NCBI GenBank assembly: GCA_964587655.1
Contig: CAZPMT010000009.1
Span: 23,429-87,428 of the forward strand
Reading direction: 5' to 3'
Origin: CAZPMT01 sp964587655
Lineage (GTDB): Bacteria; Hydrogenedentota; Hydrogenedentia; Hydrogenedentales; SLHB01
DNA: 64,000 bases
The translations under genes and the position numbers were made by a program. The notes below the pieces were generated by a model that saw only the letters and a list, made by a program, of their open reading frames with translations, was not told where the DNA came from and did no database searches. Position 1 is the first letter of the stretch. Every line of letters starts with the position of its first letter. Of this stretch, positions 26,234 to 34,406 are shown one piece after another.

Positions 26234-26563
26234 CTTCGCACCATCCTCTCTGCGTTCTGCTGTAAACTGTGATGTGCCACATAGATCCACCGGCGAGCAC
26301 CGCCGATGAGTTTGAACCATTATAATTGCTGCGACGATCCCTGTCGACGTCGTGATTTGCTTCGGGCGGCCTATGAAACCTTCGATGACAGGAAATGCGG
26401 GCGTTTGACGCCGTTTGTCCCTAGCTTTCCCGATTCAAATCGTCACAAACATGGCCGACGCGGTAAAGTATATGGGGCCTATGGGCTTTTTGTCAAGAGG
26501 AATCCTAACTCTACGATCCGCACACCGGCGAAACCGACCTGGCCGTTCATTAGCCCGGAGCGA
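26234..26563. other. Intergenic region, 330 bases
   Basis: Between the cytochrome gene and the SDR gene, both on the minus strand. It holds the cytochrome promoter and 5' leader (26234-26347). I see no gene or clear structure in 26350-26563. Confidence 0.6.
26319..26347 (-). promoter_or_regulatory. Predicted promoter of the cytochrome gene
   Basis: On the minus strand: TCGACA (26342-26347), 17-base spacer, consensus TATAAT (26319-26324). Predicted leader about 80 bases. Confidence 0.65.
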
Positions 26564-27352
26564 TTACTCCCAACGTTTCTTGGCAAGCGCGCGCAACAGT
26601 AGGGGGCCGATTGGACTGCGCTGCAACCCAATGAGGAAACGATTTCTGCGTCCCGAAATGAGGACAACCCGGTTCGCGTCAAGGGCCGCCAGGGATTCTT
26701 TGACCACGTCGTCCGCGGTCATCCATAGGCCCTTGGCGACGTCGGCGCGATTGAACTTCGCGAACTCGGGCGTGTCGTGAAACTCCGTGTAAGTGAATCC
26801 CGGACAGAGCGTCTGAACGCGCACGCCCGTCTTGGCCAGTTCTTTCGCAAGCGCTTCGGCGAACGTGACGAGATACATTTTCGTCGCGCAGTACGTTACG
26901 GCGTTCGGCATGGCGAGAAACGCGGCCCCGGAAGACACATTGATAATGCTGCCGCGCTTGCGCGCGATCATGCCCGGCAGCGCGGCATGGGTGAGGCGGA
27001 CGCTTGCGATCACGTGGACGTTGATCATGTCGAGATGCTTGGCAACGTCGACGTCGGCAAAGAAACCCGTCGTGCCGAAGCCTGCGTTGTTGATCAGGAC
27101 ATCAAGGCTGGGAAGCGCCCGAATCCGTTCCGCCACCTGTTCGACCTCGCCGGGCTTTGAGAGATCGGCCACGAGGAGTTCCGTCGTGACGGAGTGTTTC
27201 CGGGCGAGTTCTTCCGCCAACGCCTGCATCTTCTCGCGCCGTCGCGCCACAAGCACGATGCCGCAGCCGTCCGCGGCCAGGCGGCGTGCAAAAGCGGCGC
27301 CGATCCCGCTCGACGCGCCCGTTATCAGCGCTGTTCTTGTTTCATTTGTCAT
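26564..27352 (-). CDS. Short-chain dehydrogenase/reductase (SDR)
   Basis: A 262-residue classical SDR. The cofactor loop is TALITGASSGIGAAFARRLA, the structural motif is LINNAGFGTTG, and the catalytic set is Ser in INVSSGAAF with Tyr and Lys in YCATK. The ARRREKMQALAEEL segment after the second strand suggests NADP preference because of the arginines. ATG 27352 is chosen: GAGGAG lies 6 bases upstream. It is the last gene of the acyl-CoA operon and might oxidise a hydroxyacyl-CoA or reduce a ketone or aldehyde released by cleavage. The closest general family is DltE-like SDRs, so the specific substrate is open. Confidence 0.87.
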   Translation of the reverse strand: MTNETRTALITGASSGIGAAFARRLAADGCGIVLVARRREKMQALAEELARKHSVTTELLVADLSKPGEVEQVAERIRALPSLDVLINNAGFGTTGFFADVDVAKHLDMINVHVIASVRLTHAALPGMIARKRGSIINVSSGAAFLAMPNAVTYCATKMYLVTFAEALAKELAKTGVRVQTLCPGFTYTEFHDTPEFAKFNRADVAKGLWMTADDVVKESLAALDANRVVLISGRRNRFLIGLQRSPIGPLLLRALAKKRWE

Positions 27353-27389
27353 GGCCAACTCCTCATTTCGCACAGCGCGATCATGCCCG

Positions 27390-27845
27390 TTACGCCGGTT
27401 CAAAATGGCTGATCTCAAGGATGTTGTTCTTGCGTTCCTCCGAGAAAACGGCCCGGACGCGCATGCCAACCCGGGCATTTCCAACATCACCGCAATCAAG
27501 GATGTGAGCCACAGGAGTATCGGCGCCGTCGAGCCGGATGAGTGCGAGGACATATGGCGGCTGCTTGGGCTGATAGGGCTCAACGTAGCGGATCACGGTG
27601 AAGCCGGTGACTTCGCCGGTTGGTTCGAGTTCTACCCAGGCGTCCGTCAAATCCGAGAAACAGCGTTCGCATGTCTCGCGCGGAGGGATGAAAGTCTTGT
27701 CGCACTTCTCGCATCTGACGCCGAGGATCTTCTTTTCATCGCGCAGGGCTACGATGAACTTGCTCCCGGTGGCGCCGGCGAAATACTGGTACGGGAGGGC
27801 CATCTTGCCTTCGACGACATACGAGTAATCTGTTTCGTCGTTCAT
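27390..27845 (-). CDS. DUF35 protein (rubredoxin-like zinc ribbon plus OB fold), second copy
   Basis: A 151-residue DUF35 protein, the usual partner of thiolase-like enzymes. The zinc ribbon is CEKC and CERC (about 44-61: VRCEKCDKTFIPPRETCERC), followed by the OB-fold with TGEVTGFTVIRYV and PPYVLALIRLDGAD. In known complexes (BbsA with BbsB, the archaeal thiolase-HMG-CoA synthase complex, ChsH2 with the Ltp2 aldolase) DUF35 proteins shape the acyl-CoA channel. Lies 15 bases after the other DUF35 gene and 37 before the SDR. Confidence 0.88.
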   Translation of the reverse strand: MNDETDYSYVVEGKMALPYQYFAGATGSKFIVALRDEKKILGVRCEKCDKTFIPPRETCERCFSDLTDAWVELEPTGEVTGFTVIRYVEPYQPKQPPYVLALIRLDGADTPVAHILDCGDVGNARVGMRVRAVFSEERKNNILEISHFEPA

Positions 27846-27860
27846 AGTGCTGCTCCTGCT

Positions 27861-28349
27861 CTACTGCCGTTCGATAATCTCGAAGTGTTCGATGTCCGAC
27901 ATCGACCCATCGCGCTCTTCGGCGAATACGACGCGGACACGCATGCCGCGGCGGACCTTGCTGGGATCGGGGGCCTTCAGCAGATGCCAAAGGGGCGCGT
28001 CTCCATGGGCGCCGTCGAGGTCGGCCCAACACAACACATAAGGCGTCTCACGGGTTTCGCCGGAGAGAGGGTCCGGGCTCGAATAGAAGACGATGTCGAA
28101 GTCGCGAATCGTGCCTTCGGGTCCCAACGCCTCCCACTCCGTCGCTTCGACGTGGCACACGGCGCACACTTCCCGTGGCGGCAGTTGATGGCGGCCGCAC
28201 TTCGGACACTTGTTCGCCATGATGCGTTGGTTGTCGCGTAGCTCGCGGAGGAATCGTCCCATGACAGGACCGGTCGAGAACCGCTGCGGGATGGACAGGA
28301 TCTGCCGTGAAACGATCAACTCGTGTTCGGGCGTTTTCTCTCCACTCAT
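27861..28349 (-). CDS. DUF35 protein (zinc ribbon plus OB fold), first copy
   Basis: A 162-residue DUF35 protein with CPKC and CAVC (NKCPKCGRHQLPPREVCAVC) and the OB-fold motifs PEGTIRDFDIVF and TPYVLCWADLDGAHG. It has a longer N-terminus than the neighbouring copy, with a helical part (MGRFLRELRDNQRIMANK) typical of DUF35 proteins that pair with thiolase-fold partners. Its ATG overlaps the stop of the upstream thiolase-like gene (ATGA), so equal production of both is likely. Longer in-frame extensions lie within the thiolase-like gene and are rejected. Confidence 0.88.
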   Translation of the reverse strand: MSGEKTPEHELIVSRQILSIPQRFSTGPVMGRFLRELRDNQRIMANKCPKCGRHQLPPREVCAVCHVEATEWEALGPEGTIRDFDIVFYSSPDPLSGETRETPYVLCWADLDGAHGDAPLWHLLKAPDPSKVRRGMRVRVVFAEERDGSMSDIEHFEIIERQ

Positions 28350-29524
28350 GGTTGAGGTTTCTCCTTCGACAGCAGCATCAGCACGGTCCAAAGCGTGCCG
28401 CCAAAACCTGACGCGAGGGCGCGATGGACCGGTCTCGGGACTTGGTGGTCGCCGGCGGTCCCGCGGACTTGCATGGCGGCCTCCGCAACTCGGACGAGCG
28501 CCGTGGCGCCGATCGGATTGCTGGCTTGAACGCCGCCGGACGGGTTGACGGGGATTGTGCCTTCCATGGTGATATCGTCGTTCTCGACCATACTGAGGTG
28601 TTCGTCTCCGTCGCACAGCATGAAGTCGCCCAGCCAATCCAGTCCCCACCATGCCGACGGGTCATACATCTCGAACACGTCGATCTCGCGGCGGGGATCG
28701 GTAATGCCGTTGCGGGCGAACAGGCGTTCAGCGGCGACGCGCTGGGTGCTCTTTCCGGGGTTGAAGACAATGGTTTCTTCGCGATGGACCGTCTCGTGGT
28801 CGACGACCCACGCCGGGTTCGCATTGAATTGCGCCACTTTGTCTTCCGAGGCGAATATGACGGCGCAGGTCCCATCGCTCTGCGAGCACATATGAATCAT
28901 CCGCAGTTCGCCGACGAGCGGCGGCGAATTATCCGCCGCCTCCTTGATGTACCGGCGGTCGAGCCCCAAGCGGCGATGGGCCTTCTTGTTGCGCATGGCG
29001 TTCTCGTCCATGATCGTGCGGAGTTTCATGGCGGCGTACTTTGCGCGCTCCTCCCCAAACTGCTCGATCAACTTCTGCGCGGCGGTGCCGGTGAGCGCGC
29101 CGGTTTGGAGACTGCGACCCCACAACGGATCGGCCATATTAGTAATGCCGCCCGTGGTATGGCCTTCCTGTAACTTCTCGAAGCCGATGGCGAGCACAAC
29201 GTCGTGAAGTCCAGACGCGACAATGTTATCGGCGGCGCAGGCGAGCGTGGCGCCCGTGGTGCCGCCCGTGGTGAGCCGGATGCCCGACTTGCCCCAGGCG
29301 CCGCTGCCGAGGATGTGCCACATGTCGGGCTGATGGACCATCTCGAACAGTTCCATGTTCCCGTGCAGCACGCAGTCGATATCGTCCATGGTGAGATGGG
29401 CGTCTTCGAGGGCTTCCACGACGGCCTCATGGATCATCTCGGGCTGGTTGACCTCTTCGCGGTGACTCGAGAACTTCGACATGCCGGCGCCTATGACCGC
29501 AACGTTCCGATTCCGCTTCTTCAT
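28346..29524 (-). CDS. Thiolase-fold protein without catalytic cysteines (SCP-x/Ltp2-like), copy A
   Basis: A 392-residue thiolase-superfamily protein (VAVIGAGMSKFSSHR at the N-terminus; NPSGGVQASNPIGATALVRV near the end). The residues that define thiolases are gone. The nucleophile region reads IRLTTGGTTGATLACAADNI with Gly at the Cys position; the HDCF block is YDPSA; the GHP motif is SNP. Cys-less thiolase folds include the steroid side-chain aldolase Ltp2, which works with a DUF35 protein. Here a DUF35 gene overlaps the stop, and a second thiolase-fold gene overlaps the start. Most likely a lyase (retro-aldol) subunit rather than a true thiolase; a non-catalytic partner of copy B is also possible. 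Confidence 0.8.
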   Translation of the reverse strand: MKKRNRNVAVIGAGMSKFSSHREEVNQPEMIHEAVVEALEDAHLTMDDIDCVLHGNMELFEMVHQPDMWHILGSGAWGKSGIRLTTGGTTGATLACAADNIVASGLHDVVLAIGFEKLQEGHTTGGITNMADPLWGRSLQTGALTGTAAQKLIEQFGEERAKYAAMKLRTIMDENAMRNKKAHRRLGLDRRYIKEAADNSPPLVGELRMIHMCSQSDGTCAVIFASEDKVAQFNANPAWVVDHETVHREETIVFNPGKSTQRVAAERLFARNGITDPRREIDVFEMYDPSAWWGLDWLGDFMLCDGDEHLSMVENDDITMEGTIPVNPSGGVQASNPIGATALVRVAEAAMQVRGTAGDHQVPRPVHRALASGFGGTLWTVLMLLSKEKPQP

Positions 29525-30705
29525 GGCGCGTCCTTTCCGGATTCCAACAGGATGACGGTTTGCAGTTGTCCGGCGGGGCCGGTCGCGCCGTGAGCCAGCG
29601 CGCGTTTCGCACCGGGAGCTTGCCGGGCGCCGGCTTCACCGCGGAGTTGGATCACCGCCTCGGCCACGCGGGCCATGCCGCCCAGCATCAGCGGATTCCC
29701 TGCAAGCATGCCGCCGGAACGGTTCACGTTCTGTTTATCCGGGCCGCCGCCGGCGAGCCATTTTCCGCCCTGCCCCGGCCCACACAGGCCGAGTCCCTCG
29801 GCGTATTGCGGGAGTTGGTGGGCGTAGGAGTCGGCGATCTCGACCACGTCAAAGGCTGTTCTTGGATCGTCGATACGGGCCATGGCATAGGCGCGTTGCG
29901 CGGCGCGGTCGAGGGAGAAGCTTCCTGCGAGATCCCGCTCGCCAGGGAAGAAGCTGTCGTAGCAATTGCCAAGGCCGGTCACCCATACTGGCCTGTCGGT
30001 AATCTCACGCGCACGTTTCTCGCTGGCGATGATCATCGCGATCGCGCCGTCGGACACGGGATACATGAAAGATTCGCGGATCGGGTCGGCCAGCATGGGC
30101 GAGGCCAGAACCTGGTCGCGTGTGAGCGCGGCCGTTTCCTGTGCGACGGGGTTCAGGCGCGCCCACTGACGCGCGCGCACGACAAGGTCGGCGAGTTGAC
30201 TTTCCGTAATGCCCGAGCGGGCTATGTAGGCTTGGGCCTGCAGCGCCGCCATCGCGAGATAATCGAGTCCCACGGGACGGGTGTAAAACGGGTCAAATGC
30301 GAGGTGGGTGATCATGTTGCGGCTCGCGGCTTGCGACTCCTTGCAGTGACCCGCCAGCAGCACGATATCGTGATGCCCGGACATTACGGTGGCGGCGGCG
30401 TAGTAAACGCCTTGCGCGCCGTCCGCGGCGACTTTTTCCTCACCCCGGTAATGAGCCCCGACCACGTCGGTGACAGCGCCGTCGGAAATGGTGCGGGCAT
30501 CGAACAGGTCGTCCGAAACGGTAACGGCCGCTTCGATGCCGCCGTCGCCGAAGGCAAGCCCCGTCTGGCGGCGGACGCTGTCAATCACCTCCCACAGCAT
30601 GCCCTGCACTCGCACGCGCCATTTGTTGGCTTCAAACTTGGTTTGCGCGACCGCGCAGATCGCCGCGCGTGGCGGCGAAGCAACACGACTAGCCACGGAC
30701 TCCAC
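29521..30705 (-). CDS. Thiolase-fold protein without catalytic cysteines (SCP-x/Ltp2-like), copy B
   Basis: A 394-residue thiolase-superfamily protein. The nucleophile segment is KVAADGAQGVYYAAATVMSG, with Ala where Cys is expected. The HDCF block reads IADSYAHQ, and the GHP block is MLAGNPLMLGG. All three catalytic positions are thus substituted. The Tyr in DSYA is of interest because tyrosines serve catalysis in the Ltp2 aldolase. Copy B is clearly diverged from copy A; the two may form a heteromer, as in other DUF35-thiolase complexes. The gene overlaps copy A by 4 bases (ATGA) and the PHP gene by 17 bases. Confidence 0.8.
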   Translation of the reverse strand: MESVASRVASPPRAAICAVAQTKFEANKWRVRVQGMLWEVIDSVRRQTGLAFGDGGIEAAVTVSDDLFDARTISDGAVTDVVGAHYRGEEKVAADGAQGVYYAAATVMSGHHDIVLLAGHCKESQAASRNMITHLAFDPFYTRPVGLDYLAMAALQAQAYIARSGITESQLADLVVRARQWARLNPVAQETAALTRDQVLASPMLADPIRESFMYPVSDGAIAMIIASEKRAREITDRPVWVTGLGNCYDSFFPGERDLAGSFSLDRAAQRAYAMARIDDPRTAFDVVEIADSYAHQLPQYAEGLGLCGPGQGGKWLAGGGPDKQNVNRSGGMLAGNPLMLGGMARVAEAVIQLRGEAGARQAPGAKRALAHGATGPAGQLQTVILLESGKDAP

Positions 30706-31312
30706 CTCCGTTATCCGCCCACGCCGACTGCGCAGCGGTCCATTTGCAGCATATCCGGGCGCCGCCGTTCTTGATGGCCATCACGATGGCGTCACGGTCC
30801 TTCTCACACTCCACCTCGATCCACGCGCGGCCGCAGCCCGCAAGGGTGTGCGAGTCATCCGACGCGACCTTCGGATAAGGAATCTCGGCGATGTCATATT
30901 CGGCGGTGTAGTAGCCCTTCGAGGTGACTTCGACAGCGTGGATCGGCATGATGCGTTCGATTTCGGCGATGCGCTCGATGATCTGCTCGACGGCCATGTC
31001 ATATTCGGCGGGGTGGTCGAAGATATGAAGCGTCTCGCGGCTGCCGCGAATCTCGTTGACGTGAAAATAGCCGCGGGCAAACACGGTCCTCTCGACTCCC
31101 TTGAAGACCAACATGCCGTCAAACTCATCCGGCACGTCTTCGTACGCGTTCGGACGCATGAGGAAATCGTGGTCGGTCAAGGCCACGAAATCGAAACCCA
31201 GATCCCGATAGACCTGGAGAACTTCCAGCGGCGGGAGTTCGCCATCCGAGCGCGACGTGTGCGCGTGCAGCGCGCCCTTCAATGCGCGGGTGTCGCTTGA
31301 AGGCGGCATCAT
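30689..31312 (-). CDS. PHP-domain metal-dependent phosphoesterase-like protein
   Basis: A 207-residue PHP domain: KGALHAHTSRSDGELPPLEVL (H-x-H and Asp), VALTDHDFLM (TDHD), HIFDHPAEY and ASDDSHTLAG (the last metal ligands). PHP proteins bind two or three metals and hydrolyse phosphoesters; stand-alone ones include histidinol phosphatase and nucleotide or nucleic-acid phosphatases. Its location inside an acyl-CoA degradation operon is unusual, and the role there is unknown. The start is 3 bases after the MaoC stop and the end overlaps thiolase-fold copy B, so co-expression is certain if the operon is transcribed as one. Confidence 0.82.
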   Translation of the reverse strand: MMPPSSDTRALKGALHAHTSRSDGELPPLEVLQVYRDLGFDFVALTDHDFLMRPNAYEDVPDEFDGMLVFKGVERTVFARGYFHVNEIRGSRETLHIFDHPAEYDMAVEQIIERIAEIERIMPIHAVEVTSKGYYTAEYDIAEIPYPKVASDDSHTLAGCGRAWIEVECEKDRDAIVMAIKNGGARICCKWTAAQSAWADNGGGVRG

Positions 31313-31315
31313 GAA

Positions 31316-31792
31316 TCACTTCGCGGATGCCGGCGTGACGCGGCGCATCTCATACATCACCTTCCACTGGCCTTCCTGGCATATCTCGTTGCGCTGGTTG
31401 ATCACTTTCGCGTCGAAGGTGACGACGCCCAAACCCGGTTTTGAAGTCTCACGTTTGGCCGACACCGTCTGAACCACGTGAATGGTGTCGCCGATAAAGA
31501 CTGGCCCGCGGAAGTCCCACGTCATGCCGAGAAAAGCGACTAGCCGGTGCTGCTCCGCGCCGGGGTTGCGCGCCGCAAGTCCCGAAGCGATCGAGAGGCC
31601 CAGCAACCCATGCGCGATGCGCTGGCCAAACGCCGTCTTCTTGGTCAACTCCGCGTCGGTGTGAATGACGTTGAAGTCGCCGGAAAGACCGGCGAAGTTG
31701 ACTATATCCGCTTCGGTGACGGTCCGCGCAGGGGACGCGACCTCCCGTCCGATTTCCAGGTCCTCGAAGTAAACACCATCTTTCAGGTTCAC
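31316..31792 (-). CDS. MaoC-like enoyl-CoA hydratase
   Basis: A 158-residue hot-dog fold hydratase. The R-hydratase signature is present: FAGLSGDFNVIHTDAELTKKTAFGQRIAHGLLGL (key residues Asp and His in GDFNVIH). The overall start is typical (YFEDLEIGREVASPARTVTEADIVNFAG). It should add water to the trans-2-enoyl-CoA made by the acyl-CoA dehydrogenase encoded just upstream (46 bases). Alone it would form a homodimer; in steroid side-chain degradation a related MaoC forms a heteromer with the MaoC-DUF35 protein ChsH2. Confidence 0.87.
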   Translation of the reverse strand: MNLKDGVYFEDLEIGREVASPARTVTEADIVNFAGLSGDFNVIHTDAELTKKTAFGQRIAHGLLGLSIASGLAARNPGAEQHRLVAFLGMTWDFRGPVFIGDTIHVVQTVSAKRETSKPGLGVVTFDAKVINQRNEICQEGQWKVMYEMRRVTPASAK

Positions 31793-31838
31793 GTTGTCAT
31801 CCTTCTTGTTTGTACGCGGTGTTCTATTGCCGCCGCTT

Positions 31839-32987
31839 CTACATCGAGCGCTTGACCATCTCTCGAACGATTATCAACCTCTGGATTTCCGAAGCGCCAG
31901 CGCCGATTGTGCCGAGTTTGGCGTCGCGCATCAAGCGCTCCACCTCATATTCCTCGATATATCCGTAGCCACCGAGGATCTGTACCGCGTCGGACGCCGC
32001 CCGCATGCCTGTTTCCGTCCCGAACAGCTTTGCGTGTGACGCCTCCGCGGAGCATCGGACCCCTTCGTCGCACAGGACGGCCGCCTTGTAGGTCAGCAAC
32101 CGCGCGGCTTCGATCTCCATGCTCATGTTGGCCAGTTTCTCGGCGATCATCTCGAACATGATGATAGGCTGGCCGAACTGCTGCCGTTCCTTCGCATAGG
32201 CGAAGGAACGGTCGAAAGCGGCCCTTGCGAGTCCCACGCCCAAGGCCCCGCCAACCGTTCGCTCGACGTCGAGTCCGCCCATCAGGATTCCGAGGGCCTT
32301 GTTCTCGCCCTTTACCAGGTTCTCCGCCGGGACGCGGCAGTTCTCGAAGAAGAGCTCCGCCGTTGGCGAACCTCGCATGCCCATCTTGCGAAACGGCTTG
32401 CCCACCGAAAACCCCGGGTAGCCCTTTTCGACAATGAACTGGCTGATGCCGCGCGGACCCGCGCTCTTGTCGGTTCGCACGTACACCAGAAACGTCCCGG
32501 CCACGGGGGCGTTGGTAATGAAGGTCTTGCTTCCGTTTATGACGTACTCACCATTGCGCCGCTCAGCAAACGTCTCCATGGCGAGAACGTCCGAACCCGC
32601 GCCAGGCTCCGTCATGGCCAGAGCGCCCAGCTTAGCGCCGGAGGCGAGGTCGGGCAGGTACTTCTTCTTCTGTTCCTCGGAACCGTTGCACGACAGGTTG
32701 TGGCAGCACAACACCGCATGCGTCAGGTAAGACAACGCCGTCGACGCGCAGGCGTACGAGATCTCCTCCGCCGCGACGCAACAGGTCAGAACCGTTTGCC
32801 CCGCGCCCCCGTATTCCTCAGGAACGAGCAAGCCCAGGAGACCCAATTCGCCCATCTTCGCAAAAATCTCCGCGGGAAACCGTTCCTCACGGTCCGTCTC
32901 GACGGCGCCCGGCGCAATCTCGTTCCGTGCGAACTTGCGCACCATTTGCTGAATATCCAGTTGCTCCTCGGTGAGATGGAAGTCCAT
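31839..32987 (-). CDS. Acyl-CoA dehydrogenase, isovaleryl-CoA dehydrogenase-like catalytic arrangement
   Basis: A 382-residue FAD-dependent acyl-CoA dehydrogenase (MDFHLTEEQLDIQQMVRKFA; ALAMTEPGAGSD; GSKTFITNAP; ILGGYGYIEEYEVERLMRDAK). The usual YEGT catalytic glutamate near the C-terminus is absent; the sequence reads IGAGASEIQR. Isovaleryl-CoA dehydrogenase has the same change, with its base in a different helix, and the matching GLDVERTV is present here. That suggests a branched acyl-CoA substrate, though this is inference. ATG 32987 has AGAGGA 5 bases upstream and is the first gene of the operon read toward 26564. Confidence 0.9.
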   Translation of the reverse strand: MDFHLTEEQLDIQQMVRKFARNEIAPGAVETDREERFPAEIFAKMGELGLLGLLVPEEYGGAGQTVLTCCVAAEEISYACASTALSYLTHAVLCCHNLSCNGSEEQKKKYLPDLASGAKLGALAMTEPGAGSDVLAMETFAERRNGEYVINGSKTFITNAPVAGTFLVYVRTDKSAGPRGISQFIVEKGYPGFSVGKPFRKMGMRGSPTAELFFENCRVPAENLVKGENKALGILMGGLDVERTVGGALGVGLARAAFDRSFAYAKERQQFGQPIIMFEMIAEKLANMSMEIEAARLLTYKAAVLCDEGVRCSAEASHAKLFGTETGMRAASDAVQILGGYGYIEEYEVERLMRDAKLGTIGAGASEIQRLIIVREMVKRSM

Positions 32988-33052
32988 AAGTCCTCTTCCC
33001 TTTAACGCAGGCCCGCTCAAAAAAACGCCAGCCTTCCGCCACGACGAAAACT

Positions 33053-33081
33053 ACATTAGCATTCATCGGCTCGCGTATCAA
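33053..33081 (-). promoter_or_regulatory. Predicted promoter of the acyl-CoA operon
   Basis: On the minus strand: TTGATA (33076-33081), 17-base spacer, TAATGT (33053-33058) preceded by TGC, an extended -10. It lies 66 bases before the ATG of the acyl-CoA dehydrogenase. Confidence 0.65.
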
Positions 33082-33198
33082 CCCCAACTTACAGAGCCGA
33101 TCCTGTCAAGCCATTTGACAATCTTACCGGCGCGGCCTTGCACGGAAAGCTCCGTCTCGTTCACAATACGGTGCACGCTTTCGCAAGGAGTCCGGCAT

Positions 33199-34266
33199 AT
33201 GACGTCAAAGGAACGCGTTCTTACTGCCATCAACCATCGGCAACCCGACCGTGCGCCGATTCAGGTATACCTCACGCCCGAGATTTCACAAAAGCTATGC
33301 GACCATTTCGGCACGCGCGACATCCTGCCGATCCTGGGCGTGGACTTCCGCTCCGTGGGGCCGCGTTACATCGGCCCCGAACGCACGATTCCGCCGGGAT
33401 GCGAATCCGTGGATGAATGGGGGGTGGGATATAAGACCATCCAATTCGAGACCGGCGCCTATGCCGAGGCCGCGCACCTGCCCATGGCCGAGCCAATCAC
33501 TATCGAGCGGGTAGAGGCCTTCCCATGGCCTACCGCCGGCCTCTTCGACTACTCGGACATGGAATCCCAATGTGACGCGCTGAGCGAATACGCCGTTTGC
33601 CTGGGCGGCGCGGGCATTCCGGATATCGTCAACGGCGTCAGCCGCGGCCGCGGCATGGAACAGGTCATCATGGACATCGCCACCGAAGATCCCGTCGGCG
33701 TGGCGATCATCGACAAGCGTTGCGACACGCTGTACGAACGATGCCGGCGCGCCCTCGAAGCCGCCAATGGAAAAGTTGACCTCCTGTGCCTCGGCGAAGA
33801 CTGCGGCAACCAGGCGGGCCCCATGTTTCCCCCGGATATCTTCAACCGCTTCTTCCGTCCGCGCCTGAAACGGTTCTACGACCTCGCGCATGAGTTCGGC
33901 GCGAAGGCGATGATGCATTCGTGCGGAAACACCCGAAAACTGATGCCGGCTTTCATCGAGATGGGACTCGACGTCCTTGACGCGATGCAGCCCGAACCCC
34001 CGGGCATGGATGCCGCCGAAATCAAGGCCGAGTTCGGCGGCAAGTTGACCTTCTGCGGCCTGATCAGCACGCAGAAAACATTGCCTTTCAGCTCCGAAGC
34101 GGAGTGCCGCGCCGAGGCGCGACACCGGCTCGAGGTCGTAGGCAAGGGCGGCGGATACATCTTCAGTCCCGCCCACTGCATCCAGTCCGACACGCCCCTC
34201 GAAAACGTCCTGGCAATCTACGAGGAGGCTCAGGGCTTGAGGCCCGGCGCTCTCAAGAACCGCTGA
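33199..34266 (+). CDS. Uroporphyrinogen decarboxylase-like protein (URO-D superfamily)
   Basis: A 355-residue URO-D superfamily protein. MTSKERVLTAINHRQPDRAPIQ is the standard N-terminus of the MtaA/CmuA-like group (first 16 residues suffice). MMHSCGNTRKLMPAFIEMGLD carries the H-x-C-G motif; PEPPGMDAAEIKAEFGGKLTFCG and GGYIFSPAHCIQSDTP are further family blocks. By analogy it could transfer methyl groups between a substrate and a corrinoid or other acceptor. No corrinoid protein or heme gene is adjacent. AAGGAG 8 bases upstream fixes ATG 33199. The gene is divergent from the acyl-CoA operon; 140 bases separate it from a second URO-D-like gene downstream. Confidence 0.82.
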   Translation: MTSKERVLTAINHRQPDRAPIQVYLTPEISQKLCDHFGTRDILPILGVDFRSVGPRYIGPERTIPPGCESVDEWGVGYKTIQFETGAYAEAAHLPMAEPITIERVEAFPWPTAGLFDYSDMESQCDALSEYAVCLGGAGIPDIVNGVSRGRGMEQVIMDIATEDPVGVAIIDKRCDTLYERCRRALEAANGKVDLLCLGEDCGNQAGPMFPPDIFNRFFRPRLKRFYDLAHEFGAKAMMHSCGNTRKLMPAFIEMGLDVLDAMQPEPPGMDAAEIKAEFGGKLTFCGLISTQKTLPFSSEAECRAEARHRLEVVGKGGGYIFSPAHCIQSDTPLENVLAIYEEAQGLRPGALKNR

Positions 34267-34289
34267 TCGAGGCCCGCCGTCTCGTGCTT

Positions 34290-34340
34290 GTGCTTGTATG
34301 TTAAGGCATCGTTGCCTCCGATGCCTTAACATACAAGCAC
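34290..34340. repeat. Perfect 22-bp hairpin between two URO-D-like genes
   Basis: Left arm 34290-34311 and right arm 34319-34340 are exact reverse complements, beginning GTGCTTGTATGTTAAGG, with a 7-base loop. It lies 23 bases after one stop and 66 before the next start. AT-richer than the surroundings and lacking a T-run; could terminate, attenuate or stabilise mRNA, or be a dispersed repeat. Confidence 0.85.
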
Positions 34341-34406
34341 GAAAGCGGAAACCCGGGCGCCAAGGAAGTATGCAAGAAGCGGAAGATCCCGAAAAGGAGA
34401 CCGGCC

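Noticed and set aside
28350..28652. Upstream extension of the first DUF35 gene
   Set aside because: It lies inside the thiolase-fold gene in another frame; the ATG overlapping the stop is the natural start.
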